Notes: a model not told the origin generated them from the letters alone. Shown: positions 12,681-23,915, numbered from the stretch's first letter. The stretch is DNA of 64,000 bases from Opacimonas viscosa (GCF_024199005.1 NZ_JANATA010000010.1:44763-108762); one strand, 5' to 3'. Numbers and translations are program-made.

Positions 12681-14081
12681 ATGTCCGAGTTAACTAATCA
12701 GGATACGATAATTGCCCAAGCAACTGCGGTTGGCAAAGGTGGGGTTGGTATCATAAGGGTATCTGGCCCCCTTGCGCGCACTGTCGCAGAACAAATATTA
12801 GGTGAATGTCCAGCCCCTCGCCATGCCAAATATGGCCCTTTTTATGACCAACATAAACACATCATAGATGAAGGTATCGCGTTATTTTTTCCTAATCCGC
12901 ATTCTTTTACTGGTGAAGATGTCCTAGAACTACAAGGCCATGGCGGACAAATCGTCATGGACATGTTGTTACAAAGTATCCTACAACAACCCAATATTCG
13001 TTTAGCAAACCCCGGTGAATTTTCAGAACGTGCTTTTCTCAATGATAAATTAGATTTAGCCCAAGCCGAAGCTATCGCCGATTTGATTGATGCGTCTTCA
13101 GAACAAGCAGCACGTTCAGCACTGCGGTCTCTACAAGGTGAATTTTCGCAACGAATACATCGTTTAGTTGATGAAATTATTCATTTACGTATGTACGTTG
13201 AAGCTGCTATTGACTTTCCAGAGGAAGAAATAGACTTTTTATCAGATGGTAAAGTCCAAGGGGATCTACAAAATATCATTGATACGCTCGATACTGTGCA
13301 ACAACAAGCTAAACAAGGAAGTATCCTACGCGAAGGTATGCAAGTAGTCATTGCTGGACGACCTAACGCTGGTAAATCTAGTTTACTCAATGCTTTAGCT
13401 GGTCGCGATGCCGCCATTGTGACTGATATCGCAGGTACCACTCGAGATGTCCTCACAGAGCATATTCACATTGATGGTATGCCACTTCATATCATTGATA
13501 CTGCTGGCTTGCGAGAAAGTCCTGATAAAGTTGAACAGATTGGTATTGAAAGGGCATGGGATGCGATAGCTGGTGCAGACCGAGTATTATTTATGGTGGA
13601 TAGTACAGATGCCCATACAGCATCAAAAGACACAACAATTAATCCCCTAGATCCTCATACAATATGGCCCGAATTTATGGCTAAACTGCCTGAAAATATG
13701 GGGGTTACCGTCATCCGGAATAAAGCGGATCTCAGTGGTGAAACCATTGGTCTAACTGAGCATAACGGTTACCCTACTCTCACCATCAGTGCATCGAACA
13801 AAAAAGGTATTGAATTAGTCTCCGCACATTTAAAAGAATGTATGGGCTTTGATACAACAACCGAAGGTCAATTTTTAGCACGACGTCGCCATGTCCAAGC
13901 CATCGCAGATGCTGCATTGCATTTACACACTGGCCAGGCCCAACTGGAAGGATTTTTTGCTGGTGAACTGTTGGCAGAAGAACTGCGATTAGCACAGATG
14001 GCATTAAATGAAATTACGGGTGAATTTAGCTCAGACGATTTATTAGGTAAAATATTCTCTTCTTTTTGTATCGGTAAATAA
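12681..14081 (+). CDS. mnmE: tRNA modification GTPase MnmE
   Basis: With MnmG this 466-residue protein makes the 5-carboxymethylaminomethyl group on wobble U34 of several tRNAs. The N-terminal folate-binding domain begins with [22 protein letters not shown]. The inserted G domain has [14 protein letters not shown] (about residue 226), a switch region with DTAGLRE (about 273) and NKAD (about 350). The last residues are the conserved Cys-Ile-Gly-Lys essential for modification. mnmG lies 2.6 kb downstream across oriC, so the two partner genes flank the origin. Confidence 0.97.
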   Translation: MSELTNQDTIIAQATAVGKGGVGIIRVSGPLARTVAEQILGECPAPRHAKYGPFYDQHKHIIDEGIALFFPNPHSFTGEDVLELQGHGGQIVMDMLLQSILQQPNIRLANPGEFSERAFLNDKLDLAQAEAIADLIDASSEQAARSALRSLQGEFSQRIHRLVDEIIHLRMYVEAAIDFPEEEIDFLSDGKVQGDLQNIIDTLDTVQQQAKQGSILREGMQVVIAGRPNAGKSSLLNALAGRDAAIVTDIAGTTRDVLTEHIHIDGMPLHIIDTAGLRESPDKVEQIGIERAWDAIAGADRVLFMVDSTDAHTASKDTTINPLDPHTIWPEFMAKLPENMGVTVIRNKADLSGETIGLTEHNGYPTLTISASNKKGIELVSAHLKECMGFDTTTEGQFLARRRHVQAIADAALHLHTGQAQLEGFFAGELLAEELRLAQMALNEITGEFSSDDLLGKIFSSFCIGK

Positions 14082-14090
14082 GGATTCAGC

Positions 14091-14528
14091 ATGGCACATA
14101 TTACCCCTCCATTCGAAATCATTGTGGGTTCTGTATTAGGTGCCACAGAATACGTCGCTGATGCTATAAAAGCACTATGTGACGAACTCGGGTTTGCAGC
14201 AAATGTGCATTTTCAACCCGATCTGAACGCATTAGATTGTAATAGTACCTGGATTATTTGTAGCTCAACCCATGGCGCAGGTGATTTGCCAGATAATATC
14301 CAGCCTTTTTACAAGGAACTTACAAGTACTTCTTTAGGAAATACTTATTATCTTATCGGTCTCGGTGATAGTTCTTATGATACTTATTGTGGCGCTGCAG
14401 AAAAACTGCACCAACAGATGCAAAAGGCAGGCGCTGTAGAATTAAGTGCGCCATTTTTAATCGATGTATTGCAACATCCAATCCCTGAAGATGTCGCGGT
14501 TGAATGGCTAAAACAACAATTAGCCTAA
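14091..14528 (+). CDS. mioC: Flavodoxin-like protein MioC
   Basis: This 145-residue flavodoxin-fold protein binds FMN. Visible motifs are the phosphate-binding start (IIVGSVLGATEYVADAI), SSTHGAGDLPDNIQPF and GLGDSSYDTYCGAAEKL. E. coli MioC acts as an electron carrier in biotin synthesis assays, and its transcription runs into oriC. Here it precedes oriC too, but dnaT and dnaC are interposed, so transcription from mioC would read through them first. The ATG follows AGGATTCAGC. Confidence 0.92.
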   Translation: MAHITPPFEIIVGSVLGATEYVADAIKALCDELGFAANVHFQPDLNALDCNSTWIICSSTHGAGDLPDNIQPFYKELTSTSLGNTYYLIGLGDSSYDTYCGAAEKLHQQMQKAGAVELSAPFLIDVLQHPIPEDVAVEWLKQQLA

Positions 14529-14541
14529 GCACTGAGTTTTT

Positions 14542-15207
14542 ATGTTACAAATTAATCAAGCAGAACTAGATATCCTAAAAAGTTTCATTTCAAATGAAGC
14601 AAAGGTGCTTTACGTGCTCGGTTTAAGAAAAGATGCTAACACCACGACTGGCGCATCTGCACCAATTAATTACAAAGAACTCTGCCCGCTTGTCAGTACC
14701 AAAGATGTACTAATCAAGCAAGGTAGGCAAATCAATTCTTTGGTACGTGAACTTCGTGATGTAGGTCTGATATCATTTGCTGAGCATATTGATTTGAAGC
14801 ATACTTTACAGGGTAAAACGGTCAATTTACCTTTGATGATTGTAAGTGATGATACTTACATGAAACTGCATAATTCTACCCAAGCAATGACTATCGACTG
14901 GCTACCCGATCCAAAATTGTATGATGAATTAGCACAACTTATTGGCCTAGTTGATAAAACATATACCAAAGAAATGGTCGGCGACTTTGTCGCTTATTGG
15001 CTCGGTCGTCCGCATAATCAGTTTACATTGTTTCAATGGACCCAAAAGTTCGTGTTGCAGCGCAAACAACAATTAATTAGACACACCCAAGCAACCACAG
15101 CAGTTACTAGAGTAGGCCTACAAACCAAAGTAGCTGAAGCAAGTGTGGAAACAGATGCCAAAACAAAAGCATTAGTCGCTAAATACAAAACAAAAACAGG
15201 TGAATGA
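14542..15207 (+). CDS. dnaT: DnaT-like primosomal protein
   Basis: This 221-residue protein has a C-terminal DnaT DNA-binding domain (about residues 115-180): DWLPDPKLYDELAQLIGLVD, then a YW pair and FTLFQWTQKFVLQRKQQL. The N-terminal part resembles the DnaT/PriB-interacting region, including the stretch around LGLRKDANTTTG...NYKELCPLVS. DnaT helps DnaC load the DnaB helicase during PriA-dependent restart in E. coli. It overlaps dnaC by four bases (ATGA), as expected for a dnaTC operon, and lies 13 bases after mioC. A weakly conserved family, but the domain and partner make the call reasonable. Confidence 0.8.
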   Translation: MLQINQAELDILKSFISNEAKVLYVLGLRKDANTTTGASAPINYKELCPLVSTKDVLIKQGRQINSLVRELRDVGLISFAEHIDLKHTLQGKTVNLPLMIVSDDTYMKLHNSTQAMTIDWLPDPKLYDELAQLIGLVDKTYTKEMVGDFVAYWLGRPHNQFTLFQWTQKFVLQRKQQLIRHTQATTAVTRVGLQTKVAEASVETDAKTKALVAKYKTKTGE

Positions 15208-16034
15208 TTTTGGATAATATTGCAGATAAGATTCAACGATTAGCAAAGACTTTAGGTAAATCAGCGCCTTCTGATCCTGAGTACATTAACTATCAAGAAT
15301 TGCGTAAAGGCTATGAGAAAAAAGCCAATGCAGATATCCAAAAAATCCAAAAAGATACCAAAAGAGCAAGAGTATTGACTATCCAAGGCCAGGCTGATTT
15401 AAATCCTAAATGGCGCTTTGACAATCTCATAGCTGATTCTGACGATGTAAATGAAGCGCTAGACGTTGCAAATTCATTTATTGGTGCCCACAACGATCCA
15501 GCATGGCGAAACAGTTCCTCACACATGATGATTTTTTATGGCGATTACGGCAGAGGTAAGTCCCATATAGCGGGTGCAATAGCCCATGAATTGATTGAGC
15601 AATACGAGATAACCGTTCTTTATCGCCAATTATCGACCTTACTCGATATGCGTTTATTCTCCTATGATTTTTCGGCCACAGATGGTGCATCAGAACAATA
15701 TAGAAAAATTCAGAATGAATTGCTAAACGTTGATTTATTGGTTTTAGATGAAGTCTGTGTAAATGAAACCATGCTAAAGAAAAACGCCCAAAGCTGGTTA
15801 GGTAACATTCTCAGGCAGCGTTTAGTTAATCACAAAAACTGTATTTTAATTACTAATCACGATTTAGCCAGCTTAGAAACTGCTGTAGGGAGATATTGTT
15901 TTGAGTCAATCAAAGAATACGATAGCTACAGAGTTAGGTTTTCTGGCCCTTCTCGAAGAGAAGTTATCGTCCCAGAAGCTGTAAGTAGCACACCAATTAA
16001 ACAACAAGGCTATACACCTAATCAGGTCAAATAG
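15204..16034 (+). CDS. dnaC: DnaC-like replicative helicase loader ATPase
   Basis: This 276-residue AAA+ ATPase is of the DnaC/IstB type. Walker A is GDYGRGKSH with Lys119, Walker B is LLVLDEV (about residue 181), and sensor I is ILITNHD (about 217). The box near RYCFESIKEYDSYRVRFSGP carries the likely arginine finger. The N-terminal 60 residues would contact DnaB. The gene overlaps dnaT and ends at the left edge of oriC. Many gammaproteobacteria use DciA instead of DnaC, so the DnaT/DnaC pair beside the origin suggests this lineage loads helicase in the E. coli manner. IstB of insertion sequences is excluded: no IS is present. Confidence 0.85.
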   Translation: MILDNIADKIQRLAKTLGKSAPSDPEYINYQELRKGYEKKANADIQKIQKDTKRARVLTIQGQADLNPKWRFDNLIADSDDVNEALDVANSFIGAHNDPAWRNSSSHMMIFYGDYGRGKSHIAGAIAHELIEQYEITVLYRQLSTLLDMRLFSYDFSATDGASEQYRKIQNELLNVDLLVLDEVCVNETMLKKNAQSWLGNILRQRLVNHKNCILITNHDLASLETAVGRYCFESIKEYDSYRVRFSGPSRREVIVPEAVSSTPIKQQGYTPNQVK

Positions 16035-16678
16035 GCCCTTTTACATTTTTGCCACTATTACCTACCAATAACCCCATTACAAGCTCGCGTATCAACCTAT
16101 AAATGAGGTAGTTGATACGTGGCTATTGTGTATAACTAATAAAATCAGTCACCAAAAATAAATTCACTATAGCTAACAATGATTTAAATGATTATACCGA
16201 TCGTTATACAATTTTACCCACAGTTTACCCACAGATTATACAGAGCTGTGGATAAGATCGGTAGTAACCTGTCGCTAAGATCGGTATAAAGAAATAATAA
16301 CTATTGCTCTTTTTTTACTTGTGGATAACTAGGCGATTTATACACAGGTTATACCGGGTTAAGAACAGACCTTAGGTAGAGTTATGATCGAAATAAACTA
16401 TTGAAATAAATATATTTTTTTCGCTTATCAACAGAAATCGTCGTCCTTAATAATAACAATAATAATCTATACAATATAAAAAGATTATATTTCTTGTATC
16501 CAAGATTGAGGAAACAAAACAGAAATAAATCACAATTTTTTTTGACGCATAAATCGTTTTTTTTCTAGCTAAAGTTATCAACAGCAAACGGTAATATTTT
16601 TCCAAAAGAATTGTTAACTTAAGAAATAATCAGCTAAAATGCTGGCATTGATTAAGAATGGTTGTGAGGACCTTTTCC
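16035..16678. other. oriC: Chromosomal replication origin oriC
   Basis: The 644-base gap between dnaC and mnmG has perfect DnaA boxes at 16127-16135 (TGTGTATAA), 16247-16255 (TGTGGATAA), 16320-16328 (TGTGGATAA) and 16338-16346 (TTATACACA). One-mismatch boxes are at 16214, 16225, 16236, 16425 and 16575. GATC occurs at 16199, 16256, 16279 and 16386. The 11-mer TAAGATCGGTA is repeated at 16253 and 16276 (start positions approximate to one base). AT-rich DNA from about 16391 to 16560 is the likely unwinding element. A hairpin CGTATCAAC/GTTGATACG spans 16088-16119. The position next to mnmG matches E. coli oriC. Confidence 0.9.
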
Positions 16679-18568
16679 ATGTTTTATGCAGAAGATTACG
16701 ATGTAATCGTTGTTGGTGGTGGACATGCCGGAACCGAAGCTGCACTAGCTGCTGCTCGTATGGGTGTAAAAACATTACTATTAACACACAACATGGAAAC
16801 GTTAGGTCAAATGTCTTGTAATCCAGCGATTGGTGGTATTGGCAAAGGACATTTAGTCAAAGAGATAGATGCTCTGGGCGGTGTCATGGCAAAAGCTATT
16901 GATAAAGCCGGTATCCAATTCCGGACTTTAAACGCATCAAAAGGGCCAGCAGTAAGAGCAACTCGTGCTCAAGCAGATAGAAGTTTATATCGTATAGCTG
17001 TCCGTGAAGCATTGGAACATCAAAAGAACCTGACTATTTTTCAACAATCCTGCGACGATATTATTGTTGAAAATGATCGTGTAACAGGTGTTGTTACACA
17101 AATGGGCTTAAAATTTAAAGCAAAAACAGTCGTTATCACAGTCGGTACTTTTCTTGGTGGAACCATTCATATTGGATTGGAAAACTACAAAGGCGGTCGA
17201 GCTGGTGATCCACCCTCGATTGCTTTAGCCGAGCGTTTACGAGCATTGCCTTTTAGAGTTGATCGTTTAAAAACAGGTACACCGGCTCGCTTGGATGCAC
17301 GTACCTTAAATTACGATGTCATGCAAAAACAACCTGGTGATACTCCCCTACCCGTTTTTTCATTTATGGGTCAAGTTTCTGATCATCCAGAACAAATACC
17401 GTGTTATATCACCCATACCAATGAAAAAACTCACGATATCATTCGTAGTGGTCTGGACCGGTCACCCATGTATACGGGTGTCATCGAAGGTATTGGGCCA
17501 AGATACTGTCCGAGTATCGAAGACAAAATTAACCGTTTTGCTGATAAAGATTCACATCAAATATTTGTTGAGCCCGAAGGTTTAAACAGCATTGAGATCT
17601 ACCCGAATGGGATCTCAACATCATTACCATTTGATGTGCAATTTGATTTAGTTCGTTCGATCAAAGGTTTTGAAAACGCGCATATCATCAGACCGGGTTA
17701 TGCCATCGAATATGATTTTTTTGACCCACGAGATCTCAAACAATCGTTAGAGACGAAGTTTATCGATGGTCTGTTTTTTGCCGGTCAAATCAACGGTACA
17801 ACCGGTTATGAAGAAGCTGGCGCACAAGGTTTATTAGCTGGTGCTAATGCCGCTTTACAAACCCAAAATAAAGAGGCCATATCACTGCGTCGAGACCAAG
17901 CTTATATTGGTGTATTGATTGATGATTTAGCCACTATGGGAACGAAAGAACCTTATCGTATGTTTACCTCTCGTGCAGAATATCGCTTGTTGTTACGAGA
18001 AGATAATGCGGATATTCGGTTAACAGCAGCTGGCCGTGAAGTCGGTTTAGTTGATGATGAGCGATGGGCTGCATTTAATGAAAAAATCGAACTTATTGAA
18101 CTGGAGAAGCAACGCTTAAAAGGTCAGTATATTCACCCTAATCATGTCGCTGCAGAAGCGTTGAATAAACAGTTAAAAAATCCAGTTACACGTGAACATT
18201 CTCTTGAAGAATTGATTCGCCGTCCTGAAATGACCTATGCCGAGTTAATGAAAGTGCCAACGTTAGGCCCTGGTTTAGACCATGCACAAGCAGCCGAGCA
18301 GGTAGAAATTCAGATCAAGTATGCCGGTTATATTGAACGTCAAAAAGATGAGATAGCAAAAAGTCTGCGCCACGAAGAAACGCTATTACCACCTGATTTT
18401 GATTATGGGCAAATTTCTGGTTTATCCAATGAAGTAGTTGCAAAACTAACTGATGCGCGTCCAGAAACGATAGGTAAGGCATCTCGTATTTCAGGAATAA
18501 CACCAGCAGCGATTTCATTATTGTTGGTTTATTTGAAAAAACACAATATGTTGCGTAAAACTGCGTAG
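16679..18568 (+). CDS. mnmG: tRNA uridine-5-carboxymethylaminomethyl modification enzyme MnmG
   Basis: At 629 residues it equals E. coli MnmG (GidA). It is the FAD- and NADH-dependent partner of MnmE in U34 modification of tRNA. It starts [20 protein letters not shown] (the dinucleotide-binding motif). It also has [17 protein letters not shown], the family signature GRAGDPPS and [16 protein letters not shown]. The ATG at 16679 is chosen over one at 16658, because the family begins here and GAGGA sits nine bases upstream. The gene reads away from oriC. rsmG follows 18 bases later. Confidence 0.98.
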   Translation: MFYAEDYDVIVVGGGHAGTEAALAAARMGVKTLLLTHNMETLGQMSCNPAIGGIGKGHLVKEIDALGGVMAKAIDKAGIQFRTLNASKGPAVRATRAQADRSLYRIAVREALEHQKNLTIFQQSCDDIIVENDRVTGVVTQMGLKFKAKTVVITVGTFLGGTIHIGLENYKGGRAGDPPSIALAERLRALPFRVDRLKTGTPARLDARTLNYDVMQKQPGDTPLPVFSFMGQVSDHPEQIPCYITHTNEKTHDIIRSGLDRSPMYTGVIEGIGPRYCPSIEDKINRFADKDSHQIFVEPEGLNSIEIYPNGISTSLPFDVQFDLVRSIKGFENAHIIRPGYAIEYDFFDPRDLKQSLETKFIDGLFFAGQINGTTGYEEAGAQGLLAGANAALQTQNKEAISLRRDQAYIGVLIDDLATMGTKEPYRMFTSRAEYRLLLREDNADIRLTAAGREVGLVDDERWAAFNEKIELIELEKQRLKGQYIHPNHVAAEALNKQLKNPVTREHSLEELIRRPEMTYAELMKVPTLGPGLDHAQAAEQVEIQIKYAGYIERQKDEIAKSLRHEETLLPPDFDYGQISGLSNEVVAKLTDARPETIGKASRISGITPAAISLLLVYLKKHNMLRKTA

Positions 18569-18586
18569 ACAAAAATTAAGGTTATT

Positions 18587-19261
18587 ATGCAAGCTGTAGA
18601 TGAAGTTCTCTGTCAGAAGTTACGCCATTTAATTGCAAAAACCGAATTATCGGTAAGTGATGAACAAGTCAATCTGCTGGTAGCTTTTGTAGAAATGATA
18701 CAAAAATGGAATCAAGCATATAATTTAACATCTATTCGTAATGTGGATGATATGCTGGTAAAACACATCATGGATTCTATTATTGTCGCTCCGCTGTTAA
18801 TCAACAAAGATAATGATAAAAATACGTTTATCGATGTTGGAACAGGGCCAGGTCTGCCAGGTATCCCATTGGCTATAATGCACCCTGATAAAGAATTTAT
18901 TTTACTCGATTCTTTGGGCAAGCGTGTTCGCTTTATGCAGCAGGTTATTTATAACTTAAAAATAAAAAATGCTAAACCTGTGCAATCAAGGGTCGAAGAA
19001 TACACCGACGGTATTCCTTTTTCAGGTGTTATTTCCAGAGCATTCGCCAGTACTCAAGATATGTTACATTGGTGTCACCATTTATTGGATGAAACGGGGA
19101 AATTCTTCGCTTTAAAAGGACAATACCCGAGTGCCGAATTGGACCAATTAAAAACTGATTATACAGTGGTAGAAGCACATACTTTACAAGTTCCTCACTT
19201 AATTGGGGAAAGACATTTGATCGTAATTAGTAAAAACAACAACGCTAAAGAGACTAAATAA
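18587..19261 (+). CDS. rsmG: 16S rRNA (guanine527-N7)-methyltransferase RsmG
   Basis: This 224-residue class I methyltransferase adds a methyl group from S-adenosylmethionine to N7 of G527 in 16S rRNA; its loss gives low-level streptomycin resistance in other bacteria. The SAM-binding motif FIDVGTGPGLPGIPLAI is at about residues 82-98. QKWNQAYNLTSIRN and the conserved VISRAFAS segment with its Arg are present. AGG precedes the ATG. It follows mnmG closely and ends one base before parA, the usual mnmG-rsmG-parA-parB order. Confidence 0.96.
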   Translation: MQAVDEVLCQKLRHLIAKTELSVSDEQVNLLVAFVEMIQKWNQAYNLTSIRNVDDMLVKHIMDSIIVAPLLINKDNDKNTFIDVGTGPGLPGIPLAIMHPDKEFILLDSLGKRVRFMQQVIYNLKIKNAKPVQSRVEEYTDGIPFSGVISRAFASTQDMLHWCHHLLDETGKFFALKGQYPSAELDQLKTDYTVVEAHTLQVPHLIGERHLIVISKNNNAKETK

Positions 19262-19262
19262 C

Positions 19263-20054
19263 GTGGCAAAGATCATAGCAATTGCAAATCAGAAAGGCGG
19301 TGTAGGCAAAACAACTACTTCTGTGAATGTAGCAGCTTCGATGGCCGCAACAAAACGCAAAGTATTGCTTATTGATCTCGATCCCCAAGGTAATGCAACG
19401 ACTGCAAGTGGGGTAAGTAAGCACGATACCGAACTGACTTGCTATGACTTGTTAGTAGAAGACACGCCTACCAAAGATGTGATCATTACAGAAACTTCAG
19501 GAAAGTATCATCTCATTGCAGGTAATTCTGATAATACTGCAGCAGAAGTTAAATTAATGGAGTTGTTTGCCCGTGAAGTACGTTTACGTAATGCTTTAGA
19601 AACGGTTAGAGACGAATACGACTATATTTTTATCGATTGTCCCCCTTCGCTTTCGCAATTAACGGTAAATGCTTTGGCAGCTGCGGATTCTGTTATTGTC
19701 CCCATGCAATGTGAATATTATGCCTTGGAAGGTCTTACGGAATTGATGGGTACCATTGAGAAATTAGCTTCAGTTGTCAATAAAGACCTGTGTATTGAAG
19801 GGATCCTACGTACGATGTACGATCCGCGTAATCGTTTAGCTAATGATGTTTCGGAACAGTTGAAACGTCACTTCGGGCAACAAGTATATCGCACGGTTAT
19901 TCCGAGAAATGTTAGACTCGCGGAAGCACCAAGTTACGGAACACCTGCTATGTACTATGATAAATCATCAACAGGTGCCAAAGCCTATCTTGCGCTAGCG
20001 GGTGAGATACTTCGACGCAATAAAAATAATCAAAAAATAAGTCAAACAGCATAG
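19263..20054 (+). CDS. parA: Chromosome partitioning ATPase ParA
   Basis: This 263-residue deviant Walker ATPase of the Soj/ParA type drives segregation of ParB-parS complexes. The deviant Walker A KGGVGKTTTSVNVAASMA starts near residue 11. It has DLDPQGNATTASG (A' box), YDYIFIDCPPSLSQLTVNAL (Walker B) and the C-terminal RNVRLAEAPSYGTPAMYYD. There is no N-terminal helix-turn-helix, so it is the chromosomal type. It uses a GTG start directly after the rsmG stop and is probably co-transcribed with parB eight bases downstream. Confidence 0.96.
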   Translation: MAKIIAIANQKGGVGKTTTSVNVAASMAATKRKVLLIDLDPQGNATTASGVSKHDTELTCYDLLVEDTPTKDVIITETSGKYHLIAGNSDNTAAEVKLMELFAREVRLRNALETVRDEYDYIFIDCPPSLSQLTVNALAAADSVIVPMQCEYYALEGLTELMGTIEKLASVVNKDLCIEGILRTMYDPRNRLANDVSEQLKRHFGQQVYRTVIPRNVRLAEAPSYGTPAMYYDKSSTGAKAYLALAGEILRRNKNNQKISQTA

Positions 20055-20062
20055 GTGAAGTC

Positions 20063-20938
20063 ATGGCTGGAAAACATAAAGGGCTAGGTAAAGGTTTAGA
20101 TGCATTGTTGTCATCAACACGTGCAGCACCTACAGAATCTGTAAATAGTGAAACTTCTCACACTGACAACTTACGCCATTTACCACATGCTGCTTTGCAA
20201 CCTGGTAAGTATCAACCACGCAAAGATATGTCACCCGAAGCACTTGATGAATTAGCACATTCAATCCAAGCTCAAGGTGTGATCCAACCGATTGTTGTTC
20301 GTCCTATTGGTGCTGAACAATATGAAATCATTGCGGGTGAGAGACGCTGGCGCGCAGCCCAAATTGCAGAGTTGACAGAAGTTCCATGTATTATCAAGGA
20401 CGTTGCTGATGAAGCCGCAGTAGCAATTGCTTTAATTGAAAATATACAGCGTGAAGATCTCAACGCCATAGAAGAAGCTCAAGCTTTAGACCGGCTTATG
20501 CTTGAATTTTCTTTGACGCATGCTGAGGTGGCAGAAGCAGTTGGTAAATCGAGAACAACAGTCACTAATCTTTTACGCTTAAATACGCTAGAAGAGGAAG
20601 TGAAAAAACTCTTAGAGTTTGGTGATATTGAAATGGGCCATGCTCGAGCATTGTTACCCTTGAGTGGCACAGCACAGATTGACGCTGGTCGTCATGTCGC
20701 AGGTAAAGGTTTGTCAGTGCGTGAAACAGAAAATTATATTCGTCGTTTAAATACACCAAAAACCGAACAAACCAAAGTTGAACTTGCCCCAGATCTAAGT
20801 GATATGCAGAAAAACTTAACGGATAAGTTAGGTGCAAATGTTAAAATAGCACACAATGCCAAGGGTAAAGGCCGCGTTGTTATCGATTTTAAAGATTTGG
20901 AGCAACTGGAAAATTTACTGCAACAGATAAGTCAATAA
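20063..20938 (+). CDS. parB: Chromosome partitioning protein ParB
   Basis: This 291-residue DNA-binding CTP hydrolase recognises parS and spreads along DNA. The N-terminal KGLGKGLDALLSS is the ParA-stimulating segment. The CTP-binding domain has GKYQPRK and AGERRWRAAQIA; it is followed by ENIQREDLNAIEEAQA and the helix-turn-helix EVAEAVGKSRTTVTNLLRL. The C-terminal dimerisation region ends ...QLENLLQQISQ. Likely targets are the two TGTTCCACGTGAAACA sites in recF. The ORF is last in the rsmG-parA-parB run; no terminator is obvious after it. Confidence 0.96.
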   Translation: MAGKHKGLGKGLDALLSSTRAAPTESVNSETSHTDNLRHLPHAALQPGKYQPRKDMSPEALDELAHSIQAQGVIQPIVVRPIGAEQYEIIAGERRWRAAQIAELTEVPCIIKDVADEAAVAIALIENIQREDLNAIEEAQALDRLMLEFSLTHAEVAEAVGKSRTTVTNLLRLNTLEEEVKKLLEFGDIEMGHARALLPLSGTAQIDAGRHVAGKGLSVRETENYIRRLNTPKTEQTKVELAPDLSDMQKNLTDKLGANVKIAHNAKGKGRVVIDFKDLEQLENLLQQISQ

Positions 20939-21317
20939 TGCTCTTGTTGAACGTTGTATTCGTTGGCATATTTCACAGAAATAAAGCCAGTAGATACGAC
21001 GGATAATGTCCTTTTTATAAGTCTTAATTACAAATTCATTCCTACTGCCTGTTTTGTTAGCAAAAGTGACCGTGTTCAGGCCTTATCCATAAACGTTTAC
21101 TGCTGAAAAATAACGTCTAATTGTACGACTTTGGCACTACCCAAATAGTGCTATACAACACGTAATTCATGGCCTACAGGTGATTATACCTGAGGTATAA
21201 ATACAACTTATGCAGTCCATCAAAATTATGCTTTATTAATATAGTTGAAAAAATCTGCAACACAGATATACTTCACATCGCTAAATTAGGTTATAAGAAT
21301 AAAAGAGATAATCGTCC
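20939..21317 (+). promoter_or_regulatory. parB-atpI gap with probable atp operon promoter
   Basis: This 379-base gap has no convincing gene. TTGAAA (21245-21250), a 16-base spacer and TATACT (21267-21272) make a good promoter about 45 bases before atpI. A perfect hairpin TTATACC-TGA-GGTATAA lies at 21184-21200. It lacks a T-tract; it may be an operator or weak parB terminator. Confidence 0.55.
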
Positions 21318-21701
21318 GTGACTATGGTAGGCAAAGGAACACAATTAGCTAAGCAAGCTATTAGCCTACAAATCATATGTACACTGACTCTATCAATAAT
21401 AAGTCTGCTTTTTTCATCATTTCCAACAATACTGAGTTATCTGGCAGGCGCTTGTATCAGTATTCTACCTAATATTGTGTTTGCTTATTTTGCATTCCGT
21501 TTTGCGGGAGCAACTAAGTCTGATTTAGTCATGAAGAGCTTTAGCCAAGGCTCAAAACTAAAATTGGCATTAACTTTAATTTTATTTGTGATTGCATATA
21601 AACAACTTCCCGACCATCCAGTGTCATTATTAGTTGGTTTCGCCATCGCAACAATAACGCACACACTCGCAATTATTGTTTTGAGTAAGCGTGCTTCGTA
21701 A
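21318..21701 (+). CDS. atpI: ATP synthase accessory protein AtpI
   Basis: This 127-residue membrane protein has four hydrophobic segments (for example IICTLTLSIISLLFSSFPTI and ALTLILFVIAY). It contains the Gly/Ala-rich LAGACISILPNIVFAYFAFRFAGA typical of AtpI. AtpI assists c-ring assembly or Mg2+ supply and is usually the first, poorly conserved, atp gene. The start is either the GTG at 21318 or the ATG at 21324, which differ by two residues. It precedes atpB by 29 bases. Confidence 0.88.
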   Translation: MTMVGKGTQLAKQAISLQIICTLTLSIISLLFSSFPTILSYLAGACISILPNIVFAYFAFRFAGATKSDLVMKSFSQGSKLKLALTLILFVIAYKQLPDHPVSLLVGFAIATITHTLAIIVLSKRAS

Positions 21702-21727
21702 CAGTTTTATAATTAAACATGGGTTAA

Positions 21728-22564
<837 letters not shown>

Positions 22565-22590
22565 TAATTTCTTTTAACTTTAAACTTTAA

Positions 22591-22836
<246 letters not shown>

Positions 22837-22883
22837 TTTTTTAACCCTAATTTTTAGCGAATTATAGAAGAGGAGGAGTTGTC

Positions 22884-23354
22884 GTGAACATTAACGCTAC
22901 TCTAATAGGTCAGATGATCGCCTTTGCTGTCTTTGTATGGTTCTGTATGAAATACGTATGGCCACCATTACTAGGCGCAATTGAAGAGCGTCAGAAGAAG
23001 ATTGCCGATGGGCTTGAAGCTTCCGACCAAGCTGAAAAAGATCTAGCTGAAGCTCAAGCGAAAGCTGCTGAGCAAGTAAAAGAAGCCAAATCGCAAGCGG
23101 CTGACATTATCGAGCAAGCCAAAAAGCGTGCTAATCAACTTGTTGATGAAGAAACGCAGAAAGGTCATGCCGAACGTGAGAAAATCATTGCCCAAGGTTA
23201 TGCTGAGATTGAAGCTGAACGTAACCGTGCCAGAGAAGATTTGCGCAAGCAAGTTTCAGCTCTAGCAATTGCGGGTGCTGAGAAAATCTTAGCGCGTGAA
23301 ATCGATAAAGAAGCTCAAGCCGACATTGTTGCAAAACTTGTCGACGAGTTATAA
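22884..23354 (+). CDS. atpF: F1Fo ATP synthase subunit b
   Basis: This 156-residue stator subunit equals the E. coli length. It has an N-terminal membrane helix ([20 protein letters not shown]) followed by a long charged helix rich in Ala, Glu, Lys and Gln that dimerises as the peripheral stalk and contacts delta. Translation starts at a GTG at 22884 preceded by an exceptionally strong AGGAGGAG, eight bases upstream. It lies between atpE and atpH. Confidence 0.97.
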   Translation: MNINATLIGQMIAFAVFVWFCMKYVWPPLLGAIEERQKKIADGLEASDQAEKDLAEAQAKAAEQVKEAKSQAADIIEQAKKRANQLVDEETQKGHAEREKIIAQGYAEIEAERNRAREDLRKQVSALAIAGAEKILAREIDKEAQADIVAKLVDEL

Positions 23355-23367
23355 GGGAGAATGAGCC

Positions 23368-23901
23368 ATGTCTGAATTGACTACCGTTGCTCGACCTTAT
23401 GCCAAAGCGGCTTTTGATTTCGCAGTTGAAAAGCAAACCATTGCCCAATGGCAAGAAATGCTGTTCTTCGCAGGTGAAGTTGCTAAAGATGCAGCCATTA
23501 AGCAGATGCTTACTGGTACATATGCAGCAGATAAACTTGCCGAAGTATTTATCGGTGTTTGCGGTGAGCAAATTGACGAACATGGTCAAAACTTTATTAA
23601 AGTTTTGGCAGAGAACCAGCGTTTAAACGCTATTCCTGATATCTCACTTTTATTCAACCAGTATAAAGCTGAGTTTGATAAAGAGATTGATGTTGAAGTC
23701 ACTTCAGCAGTTAAACTGCTGAAGAAACAACAAGAAGATATTAGTAAAGCATTAGAAAAACGTCTGGCACGTAAAGTGAAGCTTAATTGTAACGTGGATC
23801 CTTCAGTGGTCGCAGGCTTAGTAATTAAAGCCGGTGACACAGTTATTGATGGTTCCGTCCAAACTAAACTGAACCGTCTCGCAGACGCGTTACAAGCATA
23901 A
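23368..23901 (+). CDS. atpH: F1Fo ATP synthase subunit delta
   Basis: This 177-residue subunit equals the E. coli length and links the b-dimer stalk to the top of F1. The N-terminal domain [18 protein letters not shown] and the C-terminal [19 protein letters not shown] are typical of delta/OSCP. GGGAGA precedes the ATG. It lies 13 bases after atpF and 14 before atpA. Confidence 0.97.
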   Translation: MSELTTVARPYAKAAFDFAVEKQTIAQWQEMLFFAGEVAKDAAIKQMLTGTYAADKLAEVFIGVCGEQIDEHGQNFIKVLAENQRLNAIPDISLLFNQYKAEFDKEIDVEVTSAVKLLKKQQEDISKALEKRLARKVKLNCNVDPSVVAGLVIKAGDTVIDGSVQTKLNRLADALQA

Positions 23902-23915
23902 ACGGGGATAAGAGC

